The notes under the pieces were generated by a model. It saw only the letters and a program-made list of their open reading frames with translations, had not been told where the DNA came from and searched no databases. Of a DNA stretch of 64,000 bases, positions 8,901 through 19,625 are shown one piece after another. The stretch spans positions 1-64,000 of the forward strand of contig NZ_LZKR01000117.1 in the NCBI RefSeq assembly GCF_001672915.1. The letters run 5' to 3'. The position numbers and the translations under genes are program-made. This stretch comes from Mycobacterium sp. 1245805.9. Its GTDB lineage: Bacteria > Actinomycetota > Actinomycetes > Mycobacteriales > Mycobacteriaceae. How positions within the stretch are numbered: position 1 is the stretch's first letter; each line of letters begins with the position of its first letter.

Positions 8901-11900
8901 CCGACGCCTCCGGCGCCGGCGTGGATGAGCACCCGTTGGCCGGCCTTGAGCCCGGCGATCTCGACCAGAGCGGCGTAGGCGGTGAGAAACACGATCGGCG
9001 CGGACGCGGCCTGGGTGAACGACCATCCGGCCGGGACGGGCACCACCATGCGCTCGTCGGCGATCGCGGTGGGCGCGAACGCGTTATGCGGGAAAAGCCC
9101 CATCACCGCGTCACCGGGACGCAGCGATGCGCCGGGGGCGGCGTCGACGACGACCCCCGCTGCCTCGCTGCCCATTCCGTCGTCGGCGATCGCGCCCAGT
9201 GCGACGACCACGTCACGGAAGTTCAGCCCGGCCGCCCGTACCTGAACGCGAATCTGGCCCGGCGCCAGGGTGTTTGGCGCATCGGTGGGGAGCAGGGCCA
9301 GGTTGCTCAGGTCACCCTTGCCGGTGGTGCCCACCCGCCAGTCGGCACCGTCCGGTGGGGTGAGGGTCGGGATGCGGGCCACGCGCGCGATGTGGGCAAC
9401 ACCGTTGCGCACGGCCAACTCCGGCTCGCCCGCCGGGCGCGTAGAGGCGATGGCGACCAGGCTGTCCAGGGAGGTGTCGTCGTTGTCGATCAGGGTGATG
9501 CGGTGGGGGTGCTCGTTCTGAGCGGTGTGGATCAGCGCCCAGGCCGCGGCGTGCGCCAAATCCGGGACACCGTCATGCGCACCGACGCTGACCGCGCGAC
9601 GGGTGACGATCACCAGGTGGGCGTTGGCGGTGTCCGGACGGGTGAGCCAGCCCTGGAGCTGGGCCAAGACATCGCGGGTCAGGGCGTGCACTCGCCGCAG
9701 CGGATCGGCGTCGGCGGCGTGTGGCAGCGGCCAGATCACCAACTCCGGGGGCGCGGTCACCGAGGCGAGGTCGTTGTCGGTGCACACCGCCCACGCCGGT
9801 GGTTGGGCGCCCGACGGCACGGCCAGATCGGGCGCCGCCGGCCAGGTCAGCTCGAACATGCTGTCGGAGAGCCCGGCGATCGAAGCGGGCCGGCCGATCT
9901 GGTCGGACATGGCGCGCAACGCCACCGCGCCGATGGTGATCACCGGCGCGCCGGTGGGGTCGGTGGCGTGCAGCGTGAACGTGTCCTCGCCGGTCCGGGT
10001 GAGGTGGACGTGCAGCTGGGTGGCCGCGGTGGCGTACAAGCTGATTCCGTTGAGCGCGTACGGGATCCGCGGCGAGCCAGGGTCGGCCGAGTCGGACGCG
10101 GCAGCCAACGGGTGTAGCGCCGCGTCGAGGAGGGCGGGGTGGATGCCGTAGCCGGCGACATCGGTGCCGGCGGGCAGCGCCACCTCGGCGTAGACGACGT
10201 CGGGCCGGGCCGGGTCGGTGCCGATGGCCCGGACCGATCGGAACGGACCGCCGTAGTTATAGCCCTGCAGGGCCAGCCGGTCGTAGAAATCGTCCTGATC
10301 GATCGCTTCCGCGCCCACCGCCGGCGGCGGGGAGCCGGCGGCCGGCTGGCGGGTGGTGAGCGCGCCGCTGGCATGCAGCGTCCACGCGGCATGTTGCTGG
10401 CCGCCGGCGCGGGAGTGCACGCTGAACGGGCGCCGGCCCAGCTCGTCGAGCGGGTGCACCAGGACCTGCAGATCTGTCGGCGCCTGCTCCGACAGCGTCA
10501 GTGGGGCGTGCAGGATCAGCTCGTCGATCGTCGGGGCGCCGGCCAGCTCCCCGGCCCGCAGGATCACCTCGATGGACCCGGTCGCCGGGAACAAGATCGT
10601 GTCGTTGACCCGATGCCCGCCCAGCCACTCCTCGGTGCCGGGCGACAACCGCCCGCTGACCATGATCTGGTCTTCGTCGGCCAATTCGGCGACCGCACCC
10701 AGCAGGGGGTGGTCGGCGCGGTCCAGGCCGAGGGCGGCGGCGTCGTCGACCGGCGTGGGGGCGAGCCAGTAGCGGCGGTGGTCGAAGGGGTAGGTGGGCA
10801 GCGCGACGGCGCGGGCGTGCGGGTACAGCGCTGGCCAGGAGGGGCTGTGGCCGTGAGTGTGCAACTGCGCCAACGCCATTGCCAGGCTGTCGTGATCCGG
10901 ACGTTCCCGGTGCAGCGTGACGACGACCGTCGACTGGGCCCGCCCCGGGGTCTGGGCCAGCGTGTCGGTCAACGCCGGCGCCAACACCGGGTGCGGGGAC
11001 AGCTCGACAAACGTGCACTCTCCCGCGGCCAGCCGCTCGGCCACCCGGTCATAAAAGCGCACCGGCTCACGCAGATTGCGATACCAGTAGTCGGCGTCCA
11101 TCGTGGTGGTGTCCAACGGACCACCCGAAACCGCCTGTCCCACCGTGGAATACAGCGGGACGCGGGCTAGGGCCGGGCTCAGCTCACCGAGCTCGGACAG
11201 GAGCCGCTCGCGCACCGCCTCGACCTGGGCGCAGTGCGAGGCGTAATCCACTGCGATCTGACGGAACTGAATGCCGTCGCGCTCACACGCCGCGCCGAAC
11301 TGCTCCATCGCGGAAGGCTCGCCGCTGATGATGGTGTGCGACGGGCCGTTGATCGCCGAAACACTCAACGCCGCACCCCACGGTTGCAGCAGGGGCTCGA
11401 GTTGCTCGGCGCCCAACAGCACCGAGGCCATCGCACCCGCCCCACACAGTTCGCCCAGCGCCTGGCTGCGCCGCGCCACAATCTGGGCCGCCTCGGGCAA
11501 CGAAAACACCCCGGCGATGTAGGCCGCGGCGATCTCGCCCTGCGAGTGTCCGATGACCGCGTCCGGTGTGATGCCGTAAAAGCCCAGTAACTCGGCCAGC
11601 GAGACCATCATCGTAAACAGCACCGGCTGAACCACATCGACACGCTCCAGCGCGGGAGCCCCCGGCGCCTGCAGCAGGACCTCGCGCACCGACCAGCCGG
11701 TGAATGGGCGCAATGCCTCGTCGCAGTCGTCGACCATCGCCGCGAAAACGCGGTGACGTTCGTACAACTCGCGGCCCATCCCGGCATATTGGCCGCCCTG
11801 CCCGGGCAGGACGAACACGGTCTTGCCGCGAACCTGGGCCAGGTAGTGGTGCTGGGCGAGCTGCGGGTGGGCGTGGCCGTCACGCATCGCGTCTAACGCG

Positions 11901-14900
11901 GCCAGCAGGTCTTCGCGAGGATCGGCGCTGTCGACCGCTCCGGTGATCACCGCCCGATAGGAGTGGTGGGTGCGGGTGGCACCGAGGCTGTAGGCCACGT
12001 CGGCGAGATCCAGGTCCGGACGAGCGAGCAAGTGTTGGTGTAGCCGGTCGGCCTGCGCGCGCAACGCCGCGGGTGTGCGCGCCGACACCGGCCATACCCG
12101 CAGCCCGAAGTCGACACCCTCGGGTTCTTCGGCCGGCTCGACCGGCGCGGCCGGGGCCTGTTGGACGATCACATGCGCGTTGGTGCCGCTGATTCCAAAG
12201 GAGGACACCGCCGCGGTGCGGGGATGATCAGTCTCGGGCCAGGGCACCGCCTCGGTCAGCAGGCGCACCGTGCCGGCCGACCAATCCACATGTGGGCTGG
12301 GCTGATCCACGTTCAGCGTCGGCGGCAAACTGTCGTGATTGAGCGCCTCGATCATCTTGATCAACCCCGCCACCCCCGCGGCGGCCTGAGTATGACCGAT
12401 GTTCGACTTGATCGAGCCCAGCCACAACGGGTGTTCCGCCGAGCGGGCCGTGCCGTAGGTGGCGATCAGGGCGCCCGCCTCGATCGGGTCGCCAAGAGTG
12501 GTGCCGGTGCCGTGCGCCTCGACCACATCGACCTGATCAAGCGCGACACCCGCGTTGGCCGCGGCCTGGGTGATGACGCGTTGTTGAGAGGGCCCGTTCG
12601 GGGCCGTCAATCCGTTCGAGGCGCCGTCCTGGTTGATCGCCGATCCCGCGATCACCGCCACCACCGGATGCCCATTACGTTGCGCGTCGCTGAGCCGTTC
12701 GAGGACCAGCACCGCCGCGCCCTCGCCCCAGCCGGTGCCATCGGCGTTGGCGGAGAACGCTTTACAGCGCCCGTCGGCGGCCAGCCCGCGCTGGCGGGCG
12801 AACTCGGTGAACACCGACGGGGTCGTCATCACCGTCACCCCACCGGCAAGAGCCAACACCGACTCACCATTGCGCAGCGACTGACACGCCAAATGCGTGG
12901 CCACCAACGACGACGAACAGGCGGTGTCGACGGTGATCGCGGGGCCCTGCAAACCCAGCGCATAAGCGATTCGCCCGGACGCCACGCTTGGCGACAGGCC
13001 GGTCAGCGCGTAGCCCTCCACACCTTCCGAGCCGCCCCCGCCGTAGGACTGTGACCACGCGCCGACGAACACGCCGGTCTCGGTACGCACCAACCCGGCC
13101 GGGTCAATTCGGGCCGTTTCCAACGCTTCCCAGCACACTTCCAGCAGCTGCCGCTGCTGAGGATCCATGGTTTGGGCCTCGCGCCCCGAGATCCCGAAGA
13201 ACTCCGCGTCGAACCCGGCCGCATCCGCCAAGAACCCGCCGGCGCGGGTGTAGGTCTTGCCCACCGCGTCGGGATCCGGATCGAACAACTCCCCCAGATT
13301 CCAGCCACGGTCGACCGGAAAACTCCCGACGGCGTCGGTGCCGGTGGCCACCAAATCCCACAACGCCGCCGGCGAATCCACCCCACCCGGGAACCGACAT
13401 GCCATGCCCACCACAGCAATTGGCTCGTCCACCGCCACCTGCGATTCCACCGGCGAGGCCGCCGCGACGGGCCCGACCAGCAGCTGGGCCAGGTGGGCGG
13501 CCAACTCGTCGGGGGTGGGATAGTCGAACGCCAGCGTCGGCGGCAACGGCAGCTCGGTTTCGGTCTTGAGCCGGTCGAGCAATTCGGTGGCTTTCACCGA
13601 GTCCAAACCCAGGTCCCTGAACGCCGACCCTGGGTCGATGTCGTCCGGGCTCGGACGCCCCAACACCGCCGCCGCCTGCGCGCAGACCATCCCCACCAGC
13701 AGGTCACGTTGCTGCTGGCTTAGCGTGCGAACACGTTGGGCCAATCCCGAGTCGGCCGCGGCGTCCGCGGCGATGTCCTCGACCGCGCGCGGCTTTGACG
13801 GGCCGATATGCGCGTCCAAACGGGTGAAGGCGCCCTGCTGATAGAGCTTTGAGCAATCCCGTCGCCTCACCTTGCCGCTTGTGGTGAGGGGAATCGAATG
13901 TGGGGGCACCAGAACGAGATCCGCGACGCTCAGTTCGTGCGTCCTCGATATCGCCGCGATGATTTCACGCCGGGTGGCGATCAACCGTTGCGCGTCCTCT
14001 TCGGAATCGCCGCCGGGCTTGAGTTCGACGATGGTGACGAGTTTCTCGGGACCGTCATCATCGGAAACCGCGATCGCCACGCAGCGGCCGCGGGTGATCT
14101 CCTGGATCGTCGCCTCGATGTCGTCGGGAGAATGGTTGCGCCCGTAGACGATCAAGAGATCCTTGATCCGGCCAACGATGAACATCTCGCCTTCGGAGTA
14201 GAAGCCCAGGTCCCCCGTCCGCAGCCAGGGCCCCTCCGGGGTGCCGTCCGACGCGCCGACGATCGTTCTGCCGAAGACACGTTCTGTCTCTTCGGGTTTC
14301 TGCCAATAGCCTGAGCAGACGTTCTCGCCGGTCGTCCAGATCTCACCGACCGTTCCCTCCGGGCATTCCATGCTCGTCTCGGGGTCGACGATCCGCACGA
14401 TCGGCCACTTCGGCATCCCGTAACTGACCAGCGGGATGCCGGCACCGTCGGCGCACCGCTCGCCACGGCCGGCGGTCATCTGCTCCGAATCGAAAGACAC
14501 GGTCACCGGCGGGTGGCCCGATTCGCGCGTCGCCACCACGAGCGTGGCTTCCGCGAGTCCGTAGGAGGGACGCAACGCCTCGGGGCGGAAGTTGAAGCGG
14601 GCAAACCTGTCCGCGAAGCGCCACAGCGTCGGCGGGTTCACGCGTTCGGCGCCGTTGAGGATGGTGTGCACGCCGCCGAGGTCAAGCCCGGCCAGGTCGT
14701 CGTCCGAGGTCTTTCGGGTCGCCAGTTCGAACGCGATGTTGGGCGCCGCGGAGAAGGCGTGCGGATTGCCGGCCAGCATTTGCATCCATCGCGCCGGTCG
14801 CTGCAAAAAGGACGGCGGGCTGGTGAGCACGGTGGGGAATCCCCACAGGACCGGGAAGGCGATGCCCAGGATCAGGCCCATGTCATGAAACAGCGGCAGC

Positions 14901-15619
14901 CACGACACCACGGTGGTGTCCGGTGGGGCCATCCCGCCGTCGGCCTCGTAGTACATGGCCATGATCTGCTCGCAGTTGACCTGAATGTTCTTGTGCGAGA
15001 CGACAACTCCCGCTGGGGTGCGGGTCGACCCGGAGGTGTATTGCAGGTGCGCGATGCTCGTCTGGCCATCGGTGTCGGCGGCGGCTAGGCGAGAGTCAAG
15101 ATCCAGCCGATCGACCTCGACGACCGATGGCGCGCCGGGCTCCGACTTCGCGTACTCGGCGATGATGTCCACGGCAGCGGATGTGGTCAAAATCGTCGTA
15201 GGTGACGCGTCATGCAGGACGGCGCTGACCCGCTCGTCGCTGGCGCCACCCACCGGCATCGACAGCGGAACCGCGATCTGGCCGGCCTGTAGCGCGCCGA
15301 GAAAACCGACGACGTATTCGAGCCCCTGCGGTGCCAGGATCACGGCGCGGTCGCCCGTCGACCCGCAGGCTTGGAGTTCCCGTGCGAGGTTCAGCGTGCG
15401 GCGATACAGCTGCGACCACGTCAGGCTTTCCGCAACGCCCTCCCAGTCGTTCTCGTAATCGACATACGTGAACGCCAGATCGTCGGGCCGCGAACTGGCA
15501 CGCTCCCGCAGGACCTCGGGAATGGAATGCTCAAGCACAGCTTGACGATACCGATGAACGCACGGGGCGTCGGCGAAACCGTCCAGCCCGGACAAAGCCG
15601 CGGACACGCGGTTGAGCAC
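5918..15619 (-). CDS. FAAL-ACP-KS-AT-DH-ER-KR-ACP-condensation megasynthase
   Basis: One 3233-residue protein starting with GTG. Domains in order: fatty acyl-AMP ligase (1-590; [11 protein letters not shown] near 195, [10 protein letters not shown] typical of FAALs), ACP1 (LGLDSVKA near 673), KS (DTACSSS near 900, then EAHGTGT and NIGHTQ), AT (GHSQGE near 1358 and YASH near 1458, the methylmalonyl-CoA signature), DH (His near 1670), ER (HAGAGGVG near 2235), KR (GGTGMLG near 2423, catalytic Tyr near 2560), ACP2 (LGIDSLTA near 2726) and a C-terminal condensation/PapA-like acyltransferase (2790-3233; SHTIVDA near 2916). Inferred chemistry: a fatty acid is activated, extended with a fully reduced methyl-branched unit, once or iteratively, and passed to an unknown alcohol or amine. 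In the DH motif the usual Gly is Asp. A TetR gene lies 27 nt upstream on the same strand. Confidence 0.93.
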   Translation of the reverse strand: MLNRVSAALSGLDGFADAPCVHRYRQAVLEHSIPEVLRERASSRPDDLAFTYVDYENDWEGVAESLTWSQLYRRTLNLARELQACGSTGDRAVILAPQGLEYVVGFLGALQAGQIAVPLSMPVGGASDERVSAVLHDASPTTILTTSAAVDIIAEYAKSEPGAPSVVEVDRLDLDSRLAAADTDGQTSIAHLQYTSGSTRTPAGVVVSHKNIQVNCEQIMAMYYEADGGMAPPDTTVVSWLPLFHDMGLILGIAFPVLWGFPTVLTSPPSFLQRPARWMQMLAGNPHAFSAAPNIAFELATRKTSDDDLAGLDLGGVHTILNGAERVNPPTLWRFADRFARFNFRPEALRPSYGLAEATLVVATRESGHPPVTVSFDSEQMTAGRGERCADGAGIPLVSYGMPKWPIVRIVDPETSMECPEGTVGEIWTTGENVCSGYWQKPEETERVFGRTIVGASDGTPEGPWLRTGDLGFYSEGEMFIVGRIKDLLIVYGRNHSPDDIEATIQEITRGRCVAIAVSDDDGPEKLVTIVELKPGGDSEEDAQRLIATRREIIAAISRTHELSVADLVLVPPHSIPLTTSGKVRRRDCSKLYQQGAFTRLDAHIGPSKPRAVEDIAADAAADSGLAQRVRTLSQQQRDLLVGMVCAQAAAVLGRPSPDDIDPGSAFRDLGLDSVKATELLDRLKTETELPLPPTLAFDYPTPDELAAHLAQLLVGPVAAASPVESQVAVDEPIAVVGMACRFPGGVDSPAALWDLVATGTDAVGSFPVDRGWNLGELFDPDPDAVGKTYTRAGGFLADAAGFDAEFFGISGREAQTMDPQQRQLLEVCWEALETARIDPAGLVRTETGVFVGAWSQSYGGGGSEGVEGYALTGLSPSVASGRIAYALGLQGPAITVDTACSSSLVATHLACQSLRNGESVLALAGGVTVMTTPSVFTEFARQRGLAADGRCKAFSANADGTGWGEGAAVLVLERLSDAQRNGHPVVAVIAGSAINQDGASNGLTAPNGPSQQRVITQAAANAGVALDQVDVVEAHGTGTTLGDPIEAGALIATYGTARSAEHPLWLGSIKSNIGHTQAAAGVAGLIKMIEALNHDSLPPTLNVDQPSPHVDWSAGTVRLLTEAVPWPETDHPRTAAVSSFGISGTNAHVIVQQAPAAPVEPAEEPEGVDFGLRVWPVSARTPAALRAQADRLHQHLLARPDLDLADVAYSLGATRTHHSYRAVITGAVDSADPREDLLAALDAMRDGHAHPQLAQHHYLAQVRGKTVFVLPGQGGQYAGMGRELYERHRVFAAMVDDCDEALRPFTGWSVREVLLQAPGAPALERVDVVQPVLFTMMVSLAELLGFYGITPDAVIGHSQGEIAAAYIAGVFSLPEAAQIVARRSQALGELCGAGAMASVLLGAEQLEPLLQPWGAALSVSAINGPSHTIISGEPSAMEQFGAACERDGIQFRQIAVDYASHCAQVEAVRERLLSELGELSPALARVPLYSTVGQAVSGGPLDTTTMDADYWYRNLREPVRFYDRVAERLAAGECTFVELSPHPVLAPALTDTLAQTPGRAQSTVVVTLHRERPDHDSLAMALAQLHTHGHSPSWPALYPHARAVALPTYPFDHRRYWLAPTPVDDAAALGLDRADHPLLGAVAELADEDQIMVSGRLSPGTEEWLGGHRVNDTILFPATGSIEVILRAGELAGAPTIDELILHAPLTLSEQAPTDLQVLVHPLDELGRRPFSVHSRAGGQQHAAWTLHASGALTTRQPAAGSPPPAVGAEAIDQDDFYDRLALQGYNYGGPFRSVRAIGTDPARPDVVYAEVALPAGTDVAGYGIHPALLDAALHPLAAASDSADPGSPRIPYALNGISLYATAATQLHVHLTRTGEDTFTLHATDPTGAPVITIGAVALRAMSDQIGRPASIAGLSDSMFELTWPAAPDLAVPSGAQPPAWAVCTDNDLASVTAPPELVIWPLPHAADADPLRRVHALTRDVLAQLQGWLTRPDTANAHLVIVTRRAVSVGAHDGVPDLAHAAAWALIHTAQNEHPHRITLIDNDDTSLDSLVAIASTRPAGEPELAVRNGVAHIARVARIPTLTPPDGADWRVGTTGKGDLSNLALLPTDAPNTLAPGQIRVQVRAAGLNFRDVVVALGAIADDGMGSEAAGVVVDAAPGASLRPGDAVMGLFPHNAFAPTAIADERMVVPVPAGWSFTQAASAPIVFLTAYAALVEIAGLKAGQRVLIHAGAGGVGQAAIQIAHHLGAEVFATAHPTKHHVLHELGLDPPHIASSRTLDFVDTFKAATDGQGMDVVLNSLAGEFVDASLQLLPRGGTFVEIGKTDIRRAKDIAASHPGVDYQVYDLSSAPPGALQPAWAALTEMFAAGVLKPLPTTSYGLLNAPQAFRDMSQARHTGKIVLIPPAVLDPQGTVLITGGTGMLGALFAEHLITRHGVEHLLLLSRSGIDAPGAGDLQERLAGLGAEVAITACDTSNPADVAAALDTIPADHPLTAVIHAAGVLDDALVTDLSPEQLDAVLAAKADAAWHLHHLTADRDLAAFVLFSSAAGILGSAGQANYAAANAFLDALAHHRHHTQREATSLAWGYWQTPSGMTAHLSTSDLTRLSSTGLTPITNEHGLALFDAALASQPTNLLASPFNTAALARQARNGTLDPILSALTTSRRQAATGSPRTLATTLASQTPQQRLDTLTAMVTATTAAVLAHPDPAALDPEIPFKELGIDSLTALELRNTVNQRTGLALPATLAFDHPTPAKLAGHLAELLTDTAAPAAPAAQVSTRGDEPVDNRLAYLDQAAFLALRAVHGALIQVTWIYDRAIDVEGLKRFHRNLGRGLLGRRIERSTLPFARDRWVQAPPPEEIDFAATPRPRAEVNAWADERARLPIDPEWGPAWHLGVLPLEGGGTAVSLVASHTIVDAIAFGQAIEDAAEGRTRELGYPPAGSRTLGRAVREDFRQTVKDLPDIGHALAAVARRARRDRKELNSSFKAAPPSPRRSADDRPVEVPALTAYIDLAEWDARAKSLGASSNSLVAGIACRLAVRMGRVQDDGTVTLRFLVTLRTEGDTRGNALTSVDVPVDPTHAATDLADMQAKITQTILQAMEDPDNEWLAPLPLAALTPVWAARKVAGMATGGSTLPVTCSNVGDLSPSANRPDGTDADYAYMRNLEPDIKKSTLEAMGGQLFLGSGRGRGKMFIRISAYLLGRSNTKEELRESVSRTFAEFDLNVEIDC

Positions 15620-15646
15620 GTGCGTTTTCGCCTCGGCGCGCCGCCG

Positions 15647-16210
15647 TTACGCGGGCAGGTGCAGCCTCATGACCTCGATCAGGTGGCGTCCGACGTCGTC
15701 GAGCGCGGCAGTCGACTGCGTCGCGATCGCGAGGATGACGGCGCCTTCGATGGCGGCGACCGCGAGGGTCGCCAGCGAGCGCGCGTTGTTTGGATCGGCG
15801 CCGGACCTGACCAGCCGCTCGGCGAGGATCGTCTGCCAGTCGCTAAACGCCTCGCGGGCGGCCTCCGCGGCCGCCGGTGCTTCGGAACGACCGAGGACCG
15901 CCGCAACGATCGGGCAGCCCGCTTGGAGCTGCGTCGCGGTCAGCTGCGCCTTCCACGCGTCGATGAAGGTCTGGACCGCCTGGGCGGGATCGCCGCCGTC
16001 GTCCCCCGACCGGATCAGCGCGGTCAATTCCGCCCCCGCCAGGCGGGTGGCCTCGGCGACGAGCTCGGCCTTGCCGCCGGGGAAGTTCAGGTAGACCGTC
16101 CTGCGGGCGACTCCGCTGTCCTCCAGCAGCGCGTTGAGGCCGGTTCCGGCAACCCCCCGCCGTCGCACCAACCCCGTGACGCTGGCGATCAGAGCATCCC
16201 GCGCCGACAT
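15647..16210 (-). CDS. TetR/AcrR family transcriptional regulator
   Basis: A 187-residue protein. The N-terminal helix-turn-helix (residues 5-50) includes GTGLNALLEDSGVARRTVYLNFPGGKAELVAEA, typical of TetR repressors, and the C-terminal ligand domain resembles the LmrA/YxaF subgroup (ACPIVAAVLGRSE-like segment). It is divergent from the deazaflavin-dependent reductase gene, with an imperfect palindrome in between. It ends 27 nt before the megasynthase start on the same strand, so it is probably transcribed together with it. It most likely represses itself, the reductase and perhaps the synthase. The ligand is unknown. Confidence 0.88.
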   Translation of the reverse strand: MSARDALIASVTGLVRRRGVAGTGLNALLEDSGVARRTVYLNFPGGKAELVAEATRLAGAELTALIRSGDDGGDPAQAVQTFIDAWKAQLTATQLQAGCPIVAAVLGRSEAPAAAEAAREAFSDWQTILAERLVRSGADPNNARSLATLAVAAIEGAVILAIATQSTAALDDVGRHLIEVMRLHLPA

Positions 16211-16245
16211 CTTTCGCCGCCTTTCGTCGCACCTCAGGCTTGAAC

Positions 16246-16268
16246 TATACCAATCGGTCTACTAGCCT
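16246..16268 (+). promoter_or_regulatory. TetR-type operator overlapping a promoter
   Basis: TATACC-AATC-GGTCTA (16246-16261) is an imperfect inverted repeat of the kind bound by LmrA/YxaF-like TetR proteins. TAGCCT at 16263-16268 is a -10-like hexamer 7 nt before the ATG at 16276, so the operator would cover the promoter core. Confidence 0.55.
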
Positions 16269-16275
16269 GAACGCC

Positions 16276-16701
16276 ATGACGAGCACCAACGAGCAAAAGA
16301 CGCTGCGCAAGTTCCGCAGGGAACGGGCGATCGGACGCTATCTGCTCAACCCCGCGGTGAAGGGGTTGAGCGCGCTCGGGGTGCGCACCGCCATGGCCAC
16401 CGAACTGGAAACCATCGGCCGCAAGACCGGCCAAGCGCGCCGGGTTCCGGTGTCGGCCCAATTCGACGACGACGGCGCGTGGGTGATCTGCCAGCACGGC
16501 AGCCGCTCCGGCTGGGGCAAAAACATCGCCGACAACCCGAAGGTCCGTCTGCGACTGGGCAATCGGTGGCGCACCGGGGTCGCGACATTCCGGCCGGACG
16601 ACGACGTCGTCGCACGCGCCCGCAAGTTCGGACGGCTGGCGGCCAAAATGGTCAAGGCGCTGGAAACGACGCCCGTGTCCGTCCGGATCGACTTCACCTA
16701 G
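16276..16701 (+). CDS. Ddn-family deazaflavin (F420)-dependent nitroreductase-like protein
   Basis: A 141-residue protein with the family pattern ELETIGRKTGQARRVPVSAQFDDDGAWVICQHGSRSGWGKNIADNPKVRLRLG, in which the Gly-Arg-Lys-Thr-Gly and Gly-...-Asn-...-Pro positions form the split-barrel fold. Relatives such as M. tuberculosis Ddn use reduced F420 to reduce quinones or nitro compounds, often at the membrane. The start at 16276 is preferred because a further upstream frame would run through the operator, and because a TANNNT hexamer 7 nt upstream predicts a leaderless mRNA. It is divergent from the TetR gene, which probably controls it. Confidence 0.87.
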   Translation: MTSTNEQKTLRKFRRERAIGRYLLNPAVKGLSALGVRTAMATELETIGRKTGQARRVPVSAQFDDDGAWVICQHGSRSGWGKNIADNPKVRLRLGNRWRTGVATFRPDDDVVARARKFGRLAAKMVKALETTPVSVRIDFT

Positions 16702-16704
16702 TTA

Positions 16705-16953
16705 CTACGCGCCCGGCGCGTACTGCCACACCGCGTCGTGGCCCGCCGCCATCGTCGGGTTGCACCACATCGTGCGCCCGGCGGCGTCGCGGGCGGTGGC
16801 GTTCCGCACGGAGCACGGGTGGCCCGCGGCCGGGAGGTTGAAGTAGGCGACCGCCATGCCGATCGCGATGATGATCGCGGTGGCCGAAGAGACCATCGCC
16901 AACCGGAGGAATCCGAGTTTCCTGTTCGCCTTCTTCTCCGCCGTGGTGCGCAT
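16705..16953 (-). CDS. small single-pass membrane protein
   Basis: An 82-residue protein starting MRTTAEKKANRKLGFLRL. A basic N-terminus is followed by one hydrophobic helix (about residues 16-38) and a small outer domain with two cysteines (HPCSVRN, MWCNP) that could pair. I do not recognise the family. GGGAGGAG in front of the ATG at 16953 decides this start over a longer one at 17031. It converges on the Ddn-like gene, with only 3 nt between the stop codons. Confidence 0.7.
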   Translation of the reverse strand: MRTTAEKKANRKLGFLRLAMVSSATAIIIAIGMAVAYFNLPAAGHPCSVRNATARDAAGRTMWCNPTMAAGHDAVWQYAPGA

Positions 16954-17071
16954 GGCTGCTCCTCCCGTCAGATGCCGGATCGTTGTAGGTCGTGAACTGA
17001 GCATCGGCGGGAGGGCTTGAGGGATCCTCAATGGATTCTTGGCGGGCGTTTGGGCCGGTCAGCGCGCCAAG

Positions 17072-17077
17072 TACCGT
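17072..17077 (+). promoter_or_regulatory. -10 element of leaderless echA
   Basis: TACCGT lies 7 nt before the GTG start codon at 17085, so the transcript probably begins at the start codon. Confidence 0.45.
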
Positions 17078-17084
17078 TACCCGG

Positions 17085-17855
17085 GTGAGCCAGTCCGACC
17101 CCGTCCTGTACAGCGTCGACGCCCGCGTCGCGCTCATCACCGTCAACGACCCCGATCGGCGCAACGCCTTCACCGACGAGATGTCGGCGCGACTGCGCGA
17201 CGCGGTGCAGCGCGCCGAAGCCGATCCCGACGTGCACGCCGTCGTGGTCACCGGCGCCGGCAAGGCGTTTTGCGCCGGCGCCGACCTCAGCGCCCTGAGC
17301 GCCGCCGGCGCGGGCGCGGCGGAGTCCGGGCTGCGGCGCATCTACGACGGCTTCATGGCCGTCGGCAACTGCCGGTTGCCCACGATCGCCGCCGTCAACG
17401 GGGCGGCTGTCGGCGCCGGCCTGAACCTGGCGCTGGCCGCCGACGTGCGCATCGCGGGACCCGGCGCGTTGTTCGACGCCCGTTTCCAAAAGCTCGGGCT
17501 GCATCCCGGCGGCGGTGCGACCTGGATGCTGCAACGCGCGGTGGGTCCCCAGGTGGCGCGCGCGGCCCTGCTGTTCGGGATGCGCTTCGACGCCGAGTCC
17601 GCCGTGCGGCACGGGCTGGCGCTCAGCGTCGCCGACGACCCCGTCGCCGCGGCGCTGGAGCTGGCCGCGGGTCCCGCGGCGGCTCCCCGTGATGTGGTGC
17701 TGGCGACCAAGGCGACGATGCGCGCCACGATCAACCCGGGATCGGTGGACACCGAGCAGCACGACCTCGCCATGCGCACGGAGCTCGGCCCGCAGGCGTT
17801 CTCCATCCAATCACCGGAATTCGCAAGCAGATTGGCCGCGGCGCGGCAGCGCTAA
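17085..17855 (+). CDS. echA: enoyl-CoA hydratase/isomerase family protein
   Basis: A crotonase-fold protein of 256 residues from GTG at 17085. Visible marks are [18 protein letters not shown], the first oxyanion-hole region [12 protein letters not shown] and the second, [33 protein letters not shown]. The family hydrates or isomerises enoyl-CoA thioesters in beta-oxidation and amino-acid breakdown. Of the two usual catalytic acids only the region of the second can be judged by eye, so the exact reaction is open. The start is chosen because the common N-terminal strand begins just after it and a -10-like TACCGT lies 7 nt upstream. Numbering within the large EchA family cannot be assigned. Confidence 0.87.
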   Translation: MSQSDPVLYSVDARVALITVNDPDRRNAFTDEMSARLRDAVQRAEADPDVHAVVVTGAGKAFCAGADLSALSAAGAGAAESGLRRIYDGFMAVGNCRLPTIAAVNGAAVGAGLNLALAADVRIAGPGALFDARFQKLGLHPGGGATWMLQRAVGPQVARAALLFGMRFDAESAVRHGLALSVADDPVAAALELAAGPAAAPRDVVLATKATMRATINPGSVDTEQHDLAMRTELGPQAFSIQSPEFASRLAAARQR

Positions 17856-17936
17856 CCTAGCGCATTACGCGCGACACTTTAATCCCGTACACGACACGCC
17901 GACGCGCGTCGCCGTCACTTAAGTTTGGGCGAGCCG

Positions 17937-18314
17937 TTAGCTCCCGGGCTCTCCGGCGCAGTGGGTGTGGTCTGGCAGAACCGTTCCGCCGCCGGAGTTT
18001 GCCACGGCGGCCGCCTCCGCATCGGCACGTGTGGCACCCCAGCCGCCAAAGTATCTGGTGTGCGCCGGAGGCATCGCAATCGCCACGCACCCGCCCTGCC
18101 CGCTGGCCAAAAGACGACAGTCGCTGATCGTATTGCGACAGGCCGACATCACCGTCTTCTCTATATCGGCTTGGCTTTTTCCTCCAACGGAGAAATTGAT
18201 CCTGCCCGTGGAGTCCGAGATCGCCATGGCGATCCACGGGTCGTCGGCATGCGCGAGCGGCGTCGCTGCGAATGCCATGCCGATCGCGATCGCTGCCACT
18301 GCTGGTTTCTTCAT
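17937..18314 (-). CDS. secreted DUF4189 protein
   Basis: A 125-residue protein with a clear Sec signal peptide (MKKPAVAAIAIGMAFAATPLAHA, cut before DDPWIAMA). The mature part fits DUF4189: WIAMAISDSTGRINFSVGG, two central cysteines in a MSACRNTISDCRLL pattern, and GCVAIAMP with a further cysteine. Small exported DUF4189 proteins are common in mycobacteria; no function is known. A weak GGGAGC ribosome site precedes the ATG. It is a single-gene unit, with intergenic DNA on both sides. Confidence 0.78.
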   Translation of the reverse strand: MKKPAVAAIAIGMAFAATPLAHADDPWIAMAISDSTGRINFSVGGKSQADIEKTVMSACRNTISDCRLLASGQGGCVAIAMPPAHTRYFGGWGATRADAEAAAVANSGGGTVLPDHTHCAGEPGS

Positions 18315-18464
18315 GGCGCTCCCCGCCCTTGTCCGTTGCGTTGCGCCGAAGTGACGCAGGTAAACGCGAGTAAACGATTCTCCCCCGTCGCGGCCTCCGG
18401 CGCGAGAGCAGGCACTCGACCGCCGCGCTGACCTGCGCGTTTGCCGCGTGGAGCCGAGGACCCG

Positions 18465-19625
18465 CTACAGGTCGAGCAGGGCGGTCTCGGGCGACTCGAT
18501 AAGGTCCCTCAGCTCGCAGAGGAACCGCGCCACCTGGGCGCCGTCCGCGACGCGGTGATCGAACACGCATGTCAGGCTCATCGTTGACCGGACGGCAAGC
18601 TCGTCGCCGATGACCACCGGGCGTGGCCTGATCGCTCCCATGCCCAGGATGGCCGCCTCGGGATGGTTGATCACCGGCACTCCGTCGTCCACGCCGAGGG
18701 CCCCGAAGTTCGAGACGGTGAACGTCGATCCCAACAGTTCGGCGGGCATCAGGCTGCCCTCGCGCGCACCCGCGATCAATTCCGCCGTCCGGCTGGCCAA
18801 TTCACGCGTCGTCTTGTTCTGCGCATCGGTGATCACCGGGACCAGCAGCCCGCGCTCGGTGGCCACGCCGAACCCGAGGTGCACGCCGCGATGGACCTGC
18901 ACCTGGGGGCCTTCGGGCGAGTCGACCCAGGTCGAGTTGAGAATCATGTTGCGGCCCAAGGCGATAACGAGAAGCCGCAGCGTCAGCACGAACGGGGTGA
19001 TCTCCGGGTGCGCGGCCCGGCAGCGGTCGCGCAGCCGGAGCAGCGCGCTGCAGTCCACGTCGACGCTGACCTTGGCGGCCGGGATTTCCTGGTGGGACAG
19101 CGCCATCTTCTCGGCCATCCTGGCCTGCACGCCGCGGACCGGCCGAATGTCGGTCCCCGTCCCCTGGGCGGCCGCCAGCACGTCGGCGCGGGTGATGATC
19201 TCACCCGCGTCGTGCCGGATCGAGGCGAGGTCGACCGAGAGTTCCTTGGCCAGTTTGCGCACGGGCGGGGCGGCGAGCGGTCGGCCGGCCCGCCGGCTGG
19301 TGTCGATGGCCGCGTCGGCGCCGTAGCCGACCAGCGTGGGCACCGCGGCCTCGCCGTTGGCGTCGGCACTCGGAGCGGTGTCGATGCGGACGAGGACGGC
19401 GCCGACCTTGAGTACATCGCCCTCGGCCCCGTTGGTCTCGACGATTCGCCCGGCGTACGGGCTCGGGATTTCCACCTCGGCCTTGGCGGTCTCCACCGAA
19501 CACAAGACCTGGTTGAGCTCGACCTCGTCGCCGGCCGCGACGTACCAGCACGACACCGTCACCTCTTCCAGCCCCTCGCCGAGGTCGGGAACCCGGAACG
19601 GCTTGACGCGCTCGTCGGTGCTCAC
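18465..19625 (-). CDS. bkdC: branched-chain keto-acid dehydrogenase E2 (dihydrolipoamide acyltransferase)
   Basis: A 386-residue protein. The N-terminal lipoyl domain (residues 1-80) carries the lipoylated Lys in [12 protein letters not shown] peripheral subunit-binding domain follows ([18 protein letters not shown], about 115-150), then the catalytic acyltransferase core (about 165-386) with [10 protein letters not shown] near the C-terminus, matching the HxxxDG active site. It transfers the branched acyl group to CoA in the keto-acid dehydrogenase complex. The GTG start overlaps the stop of bkdB in a GTGA, so translation is coupled. It corresponds to M. tuberculosis Rv2495c and is the last gene of the cluster. 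Confidence 0.93.
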   Translation of the reverse strand: MSTDERVKPFRVPDLGEGLEEVTVSCWYVAAGDEVELNQVLCSVETAKAEVEIPSPYAGRIVETNGAEGDVLKVGAVLVRIDTAPSADANGEAAVPTLVGYGADAAIDTSRRAGRPLAAPPVRKLAKELSVDLASIRHDAGEIITRADVLAAAQGTGTDIRPVRGVQARMAEKMALSHQEIPAAKVSVDVDCSALLRLRDRCRAAHPEITPFVLTLRLLVIALGRNMILNSTWVDSPEGPQVQVHRGVHLGFGVATERGLLVPVITDAQNKTTRELASRTAELIAGAREGSLMPAELLGSTFTVSNFGALGVDDGVPVINHPEAAILGMGAIRPRPVVIGDELAVRSTMSLTCVFDHRVADGAQVARFLCELRDLIESPETALLDL

